From Odobenus rosmarus divergens (lineage: Eukaryota; Chordata; Mammalia; Carnivora; Odobenidae), in NCBI RefSeq assembly GCF_000321225.1, contig NW_004450478.1, forward strand, positions 2,947,634-3,011,633: a DNA stretch of 64,000 nt. Reading direction: 5' to 3'. The position numbers were made by a program, and so were the translations under genes. Of the stretch, positions 33,212 through 44,139 are shown piece after piece. Every line of letters starts with the position of its first letter. Positions within the stretch are counted from its first letter, which is position 1. The notes beneath the pieces were generated by a model. That model was not told where the DNA came from, ran no database searches, and was given only the letters and a program-made list of their open reading frames with translations.

Positions 33212-33328
33212 TTATAGATTCTCTCTACCACAAGAAGACTTCATATTTTTGCAATTAAGTTCCTGGCTTTTGCTTATTAAAATAGGGCCTAAAGAAATAA
33301 ATGTTAAAATAAGGAGATTATTATTTTA

Positions 33329-33530
33329 TTTTTTTTAAAAGATTTGTTTATTATTTATTTTGAGAGAGTGAGAATGAGAGAGAGAGAGAGTACATGAGGG
33401 GGGGAGGGTCAGAGGGAGAAGCAGACCCCCCGCTGAGCAGGGAGCCCGATGTGGGACTTGATCCCGGGACTCCAGGATCATGACCTGAGCCGAAGGCAGC
33501 CGCTTAACCAACTGAGCCACCCAGGTGCCC
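33329..33530 (-). mobile_element. CAN-SINE with 18-bp target duplication
   Basis: AAGGAGATTATTATTTTA (33311-33328) and AAGGAGAATATTATTTTA (33531-33548) differ at one base. The reversed body has GACTTGATCCCGGGACTCCA, the second SINE subgroup. Confidence 0.96.
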
Positions 33531-34297
33531 AAGGAGAATATTATTTTAAAATCATAGAGCATGAATGAGCTCCAAGGAGTCCAGAGGCCCTAAAATTGTA
33601 TGCAAAATATATGGTATCCATGGACTGTTTTCTTAAGAAGAGGTTCCAAAGCTTTTATCATGGAGTTCAAGACAACAAAAAGCTAAGAATCACTGAATCT
33701 GTGTTTTAGAGTGCAGTAACTCTGTAAAATATGAAATAGGTAAATCATGTAATGCCGAAGGCCCATACTTGATAACTAAGGTGCACTCAGATTATGAATA
33801 TGAATAATACATACCTAACTATACCTTAACAATTAATTGGGGAGTTTTGTTCATCAATTTTTCTGTAATCTCCTTAAACTGCTTTGTGTTCTACATTACA
33901 ATAATAAGGATTATTAAGAAGCGTTTGTTCAAAAATATCCTCATCTAAAATCTAAACATAATAATGGGCATAAATCACTTATGAAAACATTTAAATACTA
34001 GATAAACATAAGGAGACTTTATTACCAGTTACATAGTATCAGCAGAGAGTTAAATAGATTTATTATCACCTAAACTTCTCGGCATTCTTTAGGAAGTGTG
34101 ATTCATGGCTAGTAACACTTCTACTTCTCAGTAGTACTGTAGTTTTAAAGCATCTTAGCAAGGTGATAATCAGTGACATTGAGGTGTCATTTAGAGACTG
34201 ACAGTATCCTCGGCTTCATGTCTTAATTCACAAAGTTATGAATTTATATCATAATGAAAGTTGTTTATTTTTCTCTTTGTTAGAATTCCTAATTTTG

Positions 34298-34501
34298 GGG
34301 GTGCCTGGGTGGCTCAGGTGATTAAGTATCTGCCTTCAGCTCAGGTCATGATCCCAGGGTCCTGGAATTGAGCCCCAGATCAGGCTCCCTGCTCTGCGGG
34401 GAGTCTACTTCTCCCTCTCCCTCTGCCTGCCACTCCCCCTGCTTGTGCTATCTCTCTCTCTGTGTGTCAAATAAATAAATAAAAATCTTAAAAAAGAAAA
34501 A
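34298..34501 (+). mobile_element. CAN-SINE with perfect 16-bp target duplication
   Basis: AGAATTCCTAATTTTG at 34282-34297 and 34502-34517. Full-length SINE from GGGTGCCTGGGTGGCTCAGG to AAATAAATAAAAATCTTAAA. Confidence 0.97.
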
Positions 34502-34519
34502 AGAATTCCTAATTTTGAA

Positions 34520-36865
34520 AGGAAAAAGAATTACAAATCTCAGTTTGTGCCTTCATTTACCATGCCTTCAGAAACACACACATTCATACATGCACATATA
34601 TATTCAGATTATTTGATACTATATCATTTTTCTTTGTTTTGTTAAAATATTCTCCTTCTACAATTTTTTTCTGATAAAGATTTCCCTTCACAAACTCAAA
34701 ATGATTTTTGCATTTCCAAATTTTACAGATTTAGAAATATCCATAAGATGGTGCTGTATCTTTAATTTGCTCAGACACTTGAATGCTAAAATACATCTTT
34801 TACAAATATGGTTACAAGACTAGGTTAGCATTTAACCTGTAAAAAGTCTTATGCTGTAGAGTTGTTGGTATAAGTGTAACCAGAATCCTTACGTACTTAT
34901 TTTTCATATATCACACAATTGCTAAAATGACTTTACCCCGGATTTAGTCACCAACTGTAGGTGAAAAAAGTAATTGAAATCCTCATTTCAACCGACATTT
35001 TCTAAAGAATAACCACTTTACACATACCATGTTAGACAAATGAAGCAGTTGAATTATATACTGTATCAATTTCTAGCAAGTTTAACAATAGTCTTTAAAA
35101 GTCCTTTGAAACATCCAATTTGATGGAAATTAGAAATGACATCACATGCAAGCACTTCCTTTCTAATGTTGAAGAACTATAGAGGAACTAACTCAATAAT
35201 TTTCTCTAGTAATATTATTTACCCGGTAAGGGAAAGGTAATTTAAGATGTGCTAATTGTATAATGTATTTCTGATTTAGGGTGAGGTAGTCAGAAGTAAT
35301 ATTTCAGATCCTACCTAATTATCACTCATAAGCAGATTTAATAAAGAGAGTACTTAAAAATTGGTTATAGGATCCTTTGTGTTTAAGATAAACAATCTTA
35401 TACCAAAGGAATAGAAACCATTGTAGGGGAGATGTGTTCCTGAAAGGAATTATTTGAAGTCATAAAGGGCAATAATATCTATGTAGGTGTATCTAAGGCA
35501 GGAACCAAGTCCCCATCACATAACCACACGAAAATCTCAAAGAAAATACTTACTGCTATAATTTGGGGGCATATTCAATTTTTTCTGTCAACTGCTCAGA
35601 TTTTTTTCTCCATTTAAACAGTGCATCTTCTGAATGACACACCATCATTACACCTCTTAAGCTAATATGATGCTATAGTTTTGTAGAAAACTGAATAGAT
35701 TAGTAGTCATTATGAAGTACTGTACTAGTAAACAGAAGACAGCCTGAGACAGGCAGGTATGACCCATTCTGACAGAGGGATGAGGGAAGCAGGTGGTGCT
35801 TGAGCAGAGATCATAAAGATAAGCGTGAATTAGAAAGTGTCTTTCATAATATGTCTAGGATTTGCTTCAAAATTATCTGGGCTGGAGGTGGGGTGGTTGG
35901 TGACAAAGATGAAATAAGATTAGTACTGTATGTTTGATAATTTCAATAATGAGTATATATATATGTGTGTGTGTGTGTGTGTATACATCTAGATCTATAT
36001 AATATTTCAGGCAGAAAGGGGGATGTATTTGAAGGCCCTGAGGCAAGAAGGAATCTGGTGTGTTCCAAGTCCCTGAAGGAAGGCCAGAGTAGCTGGAATG
36101 CCCAGAACTGAAGCCAGATCCTAGCGCCCTATGGACCGTACCCAAGGTTTTGGCCTTTATCCTATGAGCAATGATGGGTGTTAAGCATCAGAATTATATT
36201 CATGTTTTATTTTTTAGAATAAAAATCACTCAGGCTGCACTGTAGAGATGACAAGAGGACAAGAATAGGTGAAGGCAATGAAAACAGAGGAAAGGGAGTA
36301 ATCGGAAAGAAATATAAGAAGTATAACTAAAGTAACTTAAGAAATGGGTATTACACAAAAATGAGAGGAAGCTGTTAAGGCCTCCCAAATTTTTGAGTTT
36401 ATACAACATTGAACTTGAGAAATTTTTTTAATTAAGAAAATTGTTTTTATCAGATTTTAAAAATAACACTGTGGTCTTGGTCTTTCTCAAACCATGGAAT
36501 CTGGAGCAATTCAGTCCTTTCTTTTCTTTTTCTCTCTTTTAAAAAAAGATTCAAGTCCCTACTAGAAGGCTAAATTCCTTTTTAGTTTCTCCTCCTTTTT
36601 AGTTTCTATTTCATCCAAAGTCTAGGGACCATAAAATTAGGTAAGTTTTTTTGAGTAGACTAAAATCAGCTTTAATACCCTGGATCCTGTCCAAAAAATC
36701 AGGATATCAGTTAAATTCATATTCCTGATATTTATTTCCCTTATCTTACAGAGTGTCCAAATCAAGAATTGCAAACATGTGGTCTTTGAACAGATACAAT
36801 AGGTTTTCAAGAAATAAAGCAAAGAAATCATTATGAAAATCTACAGCAAGAATAATGAGAAAATT
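34520..36865. other. 5' flank segment
   Basis: AT-rich sequence. Positions about 35,740-36,300 (GAAGGCCCTGAGGCAAGAAG, GGAAGGCCAGAGTAGCTGGA, TTTGGCCTTTATCCTATGAG, AATCACTCAGGCTGCACTG) look like the same unnamed mammalian repeat as 27.1-28.1 kb. A TA/GT array lies at 35,951-35,983. Nothing else is recognised. Confidence 0.45.
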
Positions 36866-36878
36866 GATCTTCTCCTTT

Positions 36879-37077
36879 ATTTTTTTTTTAAAGATTTTAT
36901 TCATTTATTTGACAGAGACAGACACAGCGAGAGAGGGAACACAAGCAGGGGGAGTGGGAGAGGGAGAAGCAGGCTTCCTGCTGAGCAGGGAGCCCGATGT
37001 GGGGCTCGATCCCAGGACCCTGGGATCATGACCTGAGCCAAAGGCAGACGCTTAACGACTGAGCCACCCAGGTGCCC
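36879..37077 (-). mobile_element. CAN-SINE with 10-bp target duplication
   Basis: CTTCTCCTTT at 36869-36878 and 37078-37087. Near-consensus reversed element ending CCACCCAGGTGCCC. Confidence 0.96.
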
Positions 37078-38114
37078 CTTCTCCTTTCTTTCAATACTGG
37101 GGTTAGTCTATAACTCTTAACGTACTACTGATAGTGATAGATTAATTACATTCCTAACACATGTTAACTGGAGGCCAAAAATGGTTCAGGATTAGGAGTA
37201 GCTATTAAAAGATTTTTAGCTGAGACAGAAGGAGTTTCACTCAAAACCCTCACTGGAGAGTATTTGTCACAGGGTGAAGCACTCACTACAATGAAGGATA
37301 CTTAAGTAAAATTTATTGCTTCCAGACTGTTAGTCAGTTTCATGGCAGTGATATAATACTGTAATGTTCCCATTTAATATTTTAACAGGAAAGTTTGGAA
37401 CTGGTGTAACCCTTTATCTATACCACCAAAAATTTTCTCGGAAAATCATTGAAGTTTTGGGATAAAAAGGCAGTCTGTGTTATAATAGAAAATAGAGCAA
37501 GTTAAATAACATCTCTAGTCCTTGAATTTTCCTGTGATGATGTAGGGAACCAAACTGCTCACCTATCCCAAACCAAACTAACCATTGCCATGACCTGAAT
37601 CCTAAAGTGATTTAATGAGATATCTCATTTGGCTAGATCTTGCTTTGTTTGTGGTAAACAGAGAAGGAAAAAAGGTAAATGGACATTTTCTATCTATCAT
37701 AGTTACCCAACTTTTAAACCCAGATGCTCATTTGTCTATTTTCTGAATTATCTGTATTTTATAAATGAAAGTCAATTTTTAAGCTGCAGAGCAAATATTA
37801 AATTCAAATATTTTCCCATTAATAAAACACTCTCTGAGGCAGAAAGTATCCTAGTATAAGACAGCAGCAGCATTCTCACTTAAGGTGAGGATTTACAGAG
37901 AATTAGTTTGAGTGACTTTAGTTGGGTGGTGGGGCAGGAAGCAGACACCCTCAGGAGAGTATATCCCATACAAATCTGCTATGAGAGAAAGTGACTTCCT
38001 AGACTTTACTTCCCTAATGATAAAAATACTTTGTGTTTTTGTCATTTTCAAAAGTATTTTTGTCATTTTCAAACTGAGAATACTATTTGAGAAAAATTCA
38101 CTTTAATTTCTCTT

Positions 38115-38330
38115 AAATATTTAATGAGCACCTATCGCACATAAGGTACTGTTTTAGGCACTGAGAAACAGCAGGAAAGAAAACAGACTTAAAAGAGAAA
38201 CTAGAATTTCCATAACACCTTTACCATATTCAAAGAGATTTGATAGCTATTACTGCATTTTCTTTTTCACAATAGTTTTATAAGGAAGGCACAGAGGTAT
38301 TAAATAATTTGTCAAGGTTTACTTCTTTGA
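38115..38330. repeat. L2 3' fragment (reverse) followed by MIR-like sequence
   Basis: TTTAATGAGCACCTATCGCA CATAAGG...AACAGCAGGAAAGAAAACAG is the L2 complement. CACAATAGTTTTATAAGGAA GGCACAGAGG after it resembles MIR. Confidence 0.5.
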
Positions 38331-38994
38331 TTAAAATATTCTTTTAATTCCAGACCCATAAGTTCCTCCTGGTTATCTTTCATCCTCCAACCAATTATCT
38401 TTACCAAGATCTGAAAATAACCGAACGAGTGGTAGCCATAGACTCTGTAGCCATATTGTCAAGAGTTCATATTCTTTCTGACACTTAGGGGTCTGAATAA
38501 CAAACCACCCTAAAACTCAGTGGAATAAACAATAATCAACTATTCTTTCTCACTTGTCTGTGAGTTCACCTGGTCTAAGCTGGACTGTGCTCTAAATTAC
38601 AGGTTGGTTCCAGGACTGTTCACCTGTCTTTCATCCTCTTTGTACCCATAGACTATCTAGGGCAAGTCCATTTCATTGTGATAGCAGAGGCATTAGAGAA
38701 GAAGCCATCCCTGCATGCATATTTTAAGCCTTCTACTTGTGTTATACCTATTAGCATCCCACTGGCCAAAGCAAATCTTAGGAAGACTTTGGCCAAACCC
38801 AAAGTCTTTCTAAGGAAAAGGACAGGGAAGTACACTCTGTCAGCCATGAGGCCAAAGCCAGTCACAGGACCAAACCAAGTATCAACAGGGTGGGAAAGTA
38901 AGGGTGGGGGAGAGTGAATTTTTTGAAATAATCATTTAATCTACCATGGTAGCCCTAATATCTCTTACCTCAGCTTCTGTCTATGTAAAACCCA

Positions 38995-39085
38995 CCTAAG
39001 GTTGCTGTAAGAATTCAACAAAACACTTAGGATGCTTGTCCCATGGTGAGCTCTGGGTAAATAGTAGGCACTACTATTTCTTATG
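38995..39085 (-). repeat. MIR fragment
   Basis: GTTGCTGTAAGAATTCAACA AAACACTTAGGATGC...GTAAATAGTAGGCACTACT fits the complement of the MIR 5' half. Confidence 0.5.
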
Positions 39086-39444
39086 TCTCTGCCCACCTCC
39101 AGGCCTCTCCTACCCATCTTGTTTTCTCTCAGACCCATTCCTTTTTTTCCAAGGAAGCACATTTGTTTGGCACAGGACAATAGGCTTACAGTTAAGTGAG
39201 GCTAGCTCTAGTAACCATATCAGTGTATGACTCATCTGTAGGGAAGACCTATCAGGCAACTGGGTTTCTCTTTCTTATTTAAGGCACATCTCCTTGTTCA
39301 GCTTTTTGGTCCATATGAGATTACTAGCATCTAAAATACAGTTTATGAAGTAAATATCCTTATTTATTTTTTTTTCTAAATTTTCTGTTATAAATGAATT
39401 TCCTTTTCAAAAGGAATTATAATGGAAATAACTCAATTTGAGTG

Positions 39445-39665
39445 ACACCACCTCTGTGAAGTCTTCTCCAACTTTTCTTCCTTCATCTGTGACTGTCAAT
39501 ATATTTTTCTAAACCTTTACTACAGCAGCAACTAGATTGTATGTGGTATTTTTTTTTACTCCTGTCTCACGAAGTGAAATCTTCTAGGAAACAGTTTCTT
39601 ATTCTTGTCTCTTTCCTAACACAGTACATGACACAAGGTAGATGATGAATTAAACTTATTGAATA
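39445..39665 (+). mobile_element. L2 LINE 3' end
   Basis: CACCACCTCTGTGAAGTCTT CTCCAAC, then AACTAGATTGTATGTGG, CTAACACAGTACATGACACA AGGTAG and TGAATTAAACTTATTGAATAG follow the L2 3' end in order. Confidence 0.7.
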
Positions 39666-39727
39666 GAATTAGGGATAGAACAGAAATGGAACCTAGCTTC
39701 ATTGAGTTTCACTTCTGCCCCACTTCT

Positions 39728-39927
39728 ATTTTTTTTAAAGATTTTATTTTTTATTTGAGATAGAGCGAGAGAGAGAGAGCACAAGCAGGGGGTAGGGGGC
39801 AGAGGGAGAGGGAGAAGCAGGCTTCCCGCTGAGCAAGGAACCTGATATAGGGCTCCATCCCAGGACCCTGGGATCATGACGTGAGCTGAAGGCAGATGCT
39901 TAACCGACTGAGCCATCCAGGCACCGC
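39728..39927 (-). mobile_element. CAN-SINE
   Basis: Reversed element from TTTTTTTTAAAGATTTTATT to GAGCCATCCAGGCACCGC. Flanks TGCCCCACTT and TGCTCCACTT may be the target duplication. Contains an extra GGGGGTAGGGGGC run. Confidence 0.93.
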
Positions 39928-39944
39928 TTTGCTCCACTTTTAAA

Positions 39945-40842
39945 AGTGATGTTCACTAAAGTGATTAAACCGCAATGACGCAGTCCTACATGCTCCTCTG
40001 AATCAAAACTAAAAAGAGGGCACGTATTGAATGGAGCACTGGGTGTTATACGCAAACAATGAATCAGGGAACACTACATCAAAAACTAATGATGTATGGT
40101 GATTAATATAACATAATAAAATAAAATTTAAAAAAAAAAGACCAACAATACTAATTGTTGGTGAGGATATGGAGCACTAGAACTTACACTCTACTAAGTG
40201 AGAATGTAAAATGGTACAAACACTTTGAACAATTGTTTGGCAGTTTCTTATCCATTTAAACATGTAATTACCATATGAACCAGCAATTCTATTCCTAAGT
40301 ACATATTTACCCTAGAGAAATGAAAACCCATGTCCACACAAAGACTTGTAAAGGAATGCTCAGATCAGCGTTATTCACAATAGCCAAAAGCTAGAAGCTA
40401 TCAAAATAAATAGGTGAATGGGGAAAAATGTGGCAAATGCATACAATTTATTACTACTCAGCAATAAAAAGGAGTGAACTACTGATACATGGAACACGGA
40501 TGAATCTCAAAAATACCATGATGAGTGAAAAAAGCCAGACACAAGAAGTACATATGTATAATTCTTTTTATATAAAAGTATGGAAATTGCAAACTAACCT
40601 GTCATAACAGAAGGCAGATCAGTAGTTTCCTGGGACCAGGAGCAGAGGGAGAGATGGATTGCGAGTCACCATGGGGAACGTTTGGGGGTTATGAAAACAT
40701 TCTTTGTCTCAAGTCAAAGCAGTAGTTTTCCAGATGCATACGTCTGTCAAAGCTCAACAAATCGTATAGTTTATTGGATGTAGTTCATTATTTGTAAATT
40801 ATAACTTAATGAAGTTGATTAAAAAAATAAAAAGTTTTCCAA
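39945..40842 (+). mobile_element. Old L1 (L1M-type) 3' end, split by a younger L1 tail
   Basis: Left part 39,945-40,014 (TAAACCGCAATGACGCAGTC, GAATCAAAACTAAAAAGA) and right part from 40,138 (GTTGGTGAGGATATGGAGCA, AATTACCATATGAACCAGCA ATTC, TTATTCACAATAGCCAAAAG, AAAAGCCAGACACAAGAAG, a terminal A-rich end) are colinear with old L1 ORF2 C-terminus and 3' UTR text. The reading frame is destroyed. Confidence 0.85.
40015..40138 (+). mobile_element. Carnivore L1 3' end nested in the older L1
   Basis: GAGGGCACGTATTGAATGGA GCACTGGGTGTTATACGC..., AACTAATGATGTATGGTGAT and a poly(A) tail are the 3' terminus of the lineage-specific L1. It interrupts the older L1 within its AAAAAGAC...CAATAC segment. Confidence 0.85.
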
Positions 40843-40946
40843 AAGGCATGGAATAAAATGACCTATAGAGAATTGACATTTTTTTTTTGGCAGATGATAT
40901 TCATTGCAAAATAAAAGAAAGTAATACCACTGAACTCTTGTAAATA

Positions 40947-41408
40947 CAGTAGTCCCCCCTTATCTGCAGTTTCACATCCCGCGGTTTCAGTTACCCTCCG
41001 TCATTGGGAATCCAGAAGCAGATGATCCCCCTGAGGAACCGGCGAATCTGCAGAAGGTCAATCGTAGCCTAGTTTAGACATGATGCCTGTGTCATCCTCC
41101 CTGTTTCATCTCCTCACACCGTCATTTTATCATCTCTCATCATCCCAAGAAGGGTGAGTACAGTACAGTAAGGCATTTTTGAGAGAAAGACCACATTCAC
41201 ATAATTTTTTATTATAGTGGATTATTAAATTGTTCTATTTTATTATTAGTTATTGTTGTTAACCTCTTACTGTGCCTAATTTATAAATTGAACTTTATCA
41301 TAGCTTTGTATGTACAGGAAAAAAAGTATATATAATGTTCTGTTTTATCCACAGGCATCCACTTGCGGTCTTGGTACATATCCCCTGCAGACAATGGGGA
41401 GACTATTG
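40947..41408. mobile_element. Tigger-type (pogo) nonautonomous DNA transposon, 462 bp
   Basis: Left end CAGTAGTCCCCCCTTATCTG, right end GACAATGGGGAGACTATTG, inverted with respect to each other, with TA at 40945-40946 and 41409-41410. The interior has GCGGTTTCAGTTACCC and CAGGCATCCACTTGCGGTCT TGG as in Tigger-family ends. A different family from the pair in intron 1. No transposase frame. Confidence 0.85.
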
Positions 41409-41523
41409 TAATAGACTTTAGTTAGTGCCATTACTTTAGACACTGCTGATACACAAAAGCGTTGATTTTTTTTTTTAATTTGGGAAAGAATTTTCAGGTG
41501 TAAAATTAAATACTAGAAGTAGT

Positions 41524-41717
41524 GGGCACCTGGGTGGCTCAGTTGGTTGGGCGACTGCCTTCGGCTCGGGTCATGATCCTGGAGTCCCGGGATCGAGTCC
41601 CGCATCGGGCTCCCTGCTGAGCAGGGAGTCTGCTTCTCCCTCTGACCCTCTTCCCTCTCGTGCTCTCTATCTCTCATTCTCTCTCTCTCAAATAAATAAA
41701 ATCTTTAAAAAAAAAAA
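41524..41717 (+). mobile_element. CAN-SINE with short target duplication
   Basis: AAGTAGT before (41517-41523) and after (41718-41724). Body GGCACCTGGGTGGCTCAGTT, CCTGGAGTCCCGGGATCGAG, TTCCCTCTCGTGCTCTCTAT: second subgroup, close to the copy at 27,556. Confidence 0.95.
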
Positions 41718-41724
41718 AAGTAGT

Positions 41725-43915
41725 ACATGTAATCTCATTAAAAGAATTGGAAGTACTGACAAAAAAATGAATTAAACATTTCATACACAGTCTCTGGAAT
41801 TCAGAGAAGGTACTCATGAGGTCATGGTAATGTTTAAGTGCTTACAAAAGCTAACGGAATTCAGACCCAATTTAGAGCATCTCTGAAGAGACTGTTACTG
41901 GTTTCTAATTGGTTTCCCTCTTACAGTTGGCATACTTGAATCAGCAAGTTGGTCTTACATTTGTTCTTCTCTTTCCTGCATATGAAGTTTACAAACCACA
42001 GAGTAGAGGTTTCAAGGGTCAGTTTCCAAAATAAACTCAATTTTTCTGTTGTCCAACCAAAAGTCACAGTTAAGCTTTTAACAAGATAGTCTCTGTTAGT
42101 TCCAACTAATTTAATTTTTTCAACTTGAATATTTCAAAGAGGTAATAATAAAGAATCACAGTAAACAGTCATATGAGATTCTTTGAAATTCTAATAGACT
42201 GAATTTTGGGGGATTTTTCACCGAGAAGCATTGCAATATACATAAATAAATTTTCCTCTGGCAAACATATACCTACATATATTTCCACCACACACAAATT
42301 TTCAAGAGCTGGAACTGGGAAGAAAAAATAAAGAGTTTACTAAATAATCAGCATTTTTAGTTAGTTGTCTATTTTCTAAGTCTCTCACAACGCATACTTT
42401 TCCACAATGATAAAGCATGCGGGGAAATACAAGAAAGTTTGCAGCATTTTGCATATATAGCAAAGTACTATTAACATTTCTCCCCCATCACTATCAAGTG
42501 TTTATTTGAATTCTAGAGTTTGTGTAATAAGATATCCACATGCTAATGCCCTGAAGATAGTAACCATTGAATTCAAATGATGGGTTGAAGACTGACTGGA
42601 AATATAGACTGACTGGAATATTACACTTGTTTTCCTGTATAAAGATAGCCTACGAACAATAAAAACACAATTCTGCCATGAATGCTTCTTGTTAATACTG
42701 TTAATTCTTGGCTATAAAATTGCCTGGAATTTTTCCAAAGCTACCTTAAATCAACAGCCTTCCTTCTCATAACAGAATTTCATTACTATTTGAAATGTAG
42801 TGTCTAATCACACTGAAAGTAAAATATTTAAATAGCTAATAATAACAACAGTAATAATAATAGCTAATGTTAAACCCAGAAGCATTGCTATATATATATA
42901 TAAGGGTGAAAATGTGTAGTACAAGCCAGGCATTTTATTAAGAGCTTTTCTCTTGATCTTCACAAAACCTCCATTAAGTACTGCTCTAGTATTATGCCAA
43001 CTTTACAGCTGAAGAAATTGAGACTTGGAGATATTAAGTAACTTCCTCAAGGTTGCTCAATTACAAAGTAACACAGCTGGAATTTGAATGCAGATAGTCT
43101 AACTCAGGAACCCAGTCTCTTAACCTCTATGAATTGCAAATATTTCAATATGGCAATATGGAGAGGAAGTGAAAGGTAACTGTCTCCAACTTTTTGGTAA
43201 AGAATGGCAGAAACTAGGCACATTCCTTAGAAGACCTTAAATGAACCAGGGATGGCTTTAGAAGATTCCAGACAGCCTTCCCAAAGGAGGTAATATCTGA
43301 ACTCACCACTAATCAATGAATAATTTTCTTGTCAAATAATTTTTAAAACGTGACCAAACACCTGTGAAGCAAGAGATACAGATGTGATGTGAAAGATTAC
43401 TTGTAGCAGGGCTTGGGTACAAGCCCATGGTCCAGGGACACAGCAACTAAACAAATTCTTAGTAGCCTGAAATTTGAGATTTGTTAAAATATGTTCAACA
43501 TGTTTTCCCCTAAAGCTTATTTCTGGAGAGCAAATTAACTAAGTATTGGTGAACAAATAATGAGAAAAAAAACTCACTGAAGTAAAAGAAATGGAGTACT
43601 ACTTACATGGATTGGAAATAAAATGCATTTTGAGAGGATAGTGATTTGAAGATGAAAGCCACAAAAAAATTGTTAGTTTGACTTTTGAAAAGAGACTCTA
43701 GTTTTGAATTATTTTTCCTCCAGTGTACATTTCCTTGATTTCCAATATTATTCAGTATTATTAAAATTGTAATAATTTCAGGCTATTTAACATAATATAC
43801 AAATTCTACTGTCTCTATTCATTAAAAATATAGTATAAAATTCATAATGAATTTAATTTAATTTTTATTTGTCTTATTTTTTCATTTAGACAAAACTGTC
43901 TTAGATTAGAATCAT
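41725..43915. other. 5' flank segment
   Basis: AT-rich sequence with a MIR at 42,920-43,135 and a short TATATATATATA run at 42,891. About 43,250-43,400 may be another copy of the unnamed repeat (CCTTCCCAAAGGAGGTAATA TCTGAAC). No gene seen. Confidence 0.45.
42920..43135 (+). repeat. MIR element, nearly complete
   Basis: ACAAGCCAGGCATTTTATTA AGAGC, CCAACTTTACAGCTGAAGAA ATTGAGACTTGGAGA, TTAAGTAACTTCCTCAAGGT, AACACAGCTGGAATTTGAAT GCAG and CAGTCTCTTAACCTCTATG follow MIR from core to 3' end. Confidence 0.88.
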
Positions 43916-43930
43916 CTCATTTTTCTTTCT

Positions 43931-44122
43931 TTTTTTTAAGATTTTATTTATTTATTTGAGAGAGAGACACAGCGAGAGAGAGAACACAAGCAGGGGGAGT
44001 GGGAGAGGGAGAAGCAGGCTTCCCACTGAGCAGGGAGCCCGATGCGGGGCTCGATGCCAGGACCCTGGGATCATGAGCTGAGCCAAAGGCAGACGCTTAA
44101 CGACTGAGCCACCCAGGTGCCC
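43931..44122 (-). mobile_element. CAN-SINE with 15-bp target duplication
   Basis: CTCATTTTTCTTTCT (43916-43930) and CTCAGTTTTCTTTCT (44123-44137), one mismatch. Reversed element near consensus. Confidence 0.96.
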
Positions 44123-44139
44123 CTCAGTTTTCTTTCTTA

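Larger units (their letters stand above)
37090..39440. other. 5' flank segment with old repeats
   Basis: Mostly AT-rich unique sequence. L2 and MIR fragments lie at 38,115-38,330 and 38,995-39,085. Positions about 38,478-38,910 (AACAAACCACCCTAAAACTC AG..., GGCCAAAGCAAATC) resemble an old dispersed repeat that I cannot name; the 79-codon frame inside it is not a gene. Confidence 0.45.

Noticed and set aside
38678..38917. 79-codon frame rich in Lys and Pro
   Set aside because: It sits in a block that reads as an old dispersed repeat and has no protein-like neighbours or splice sites.
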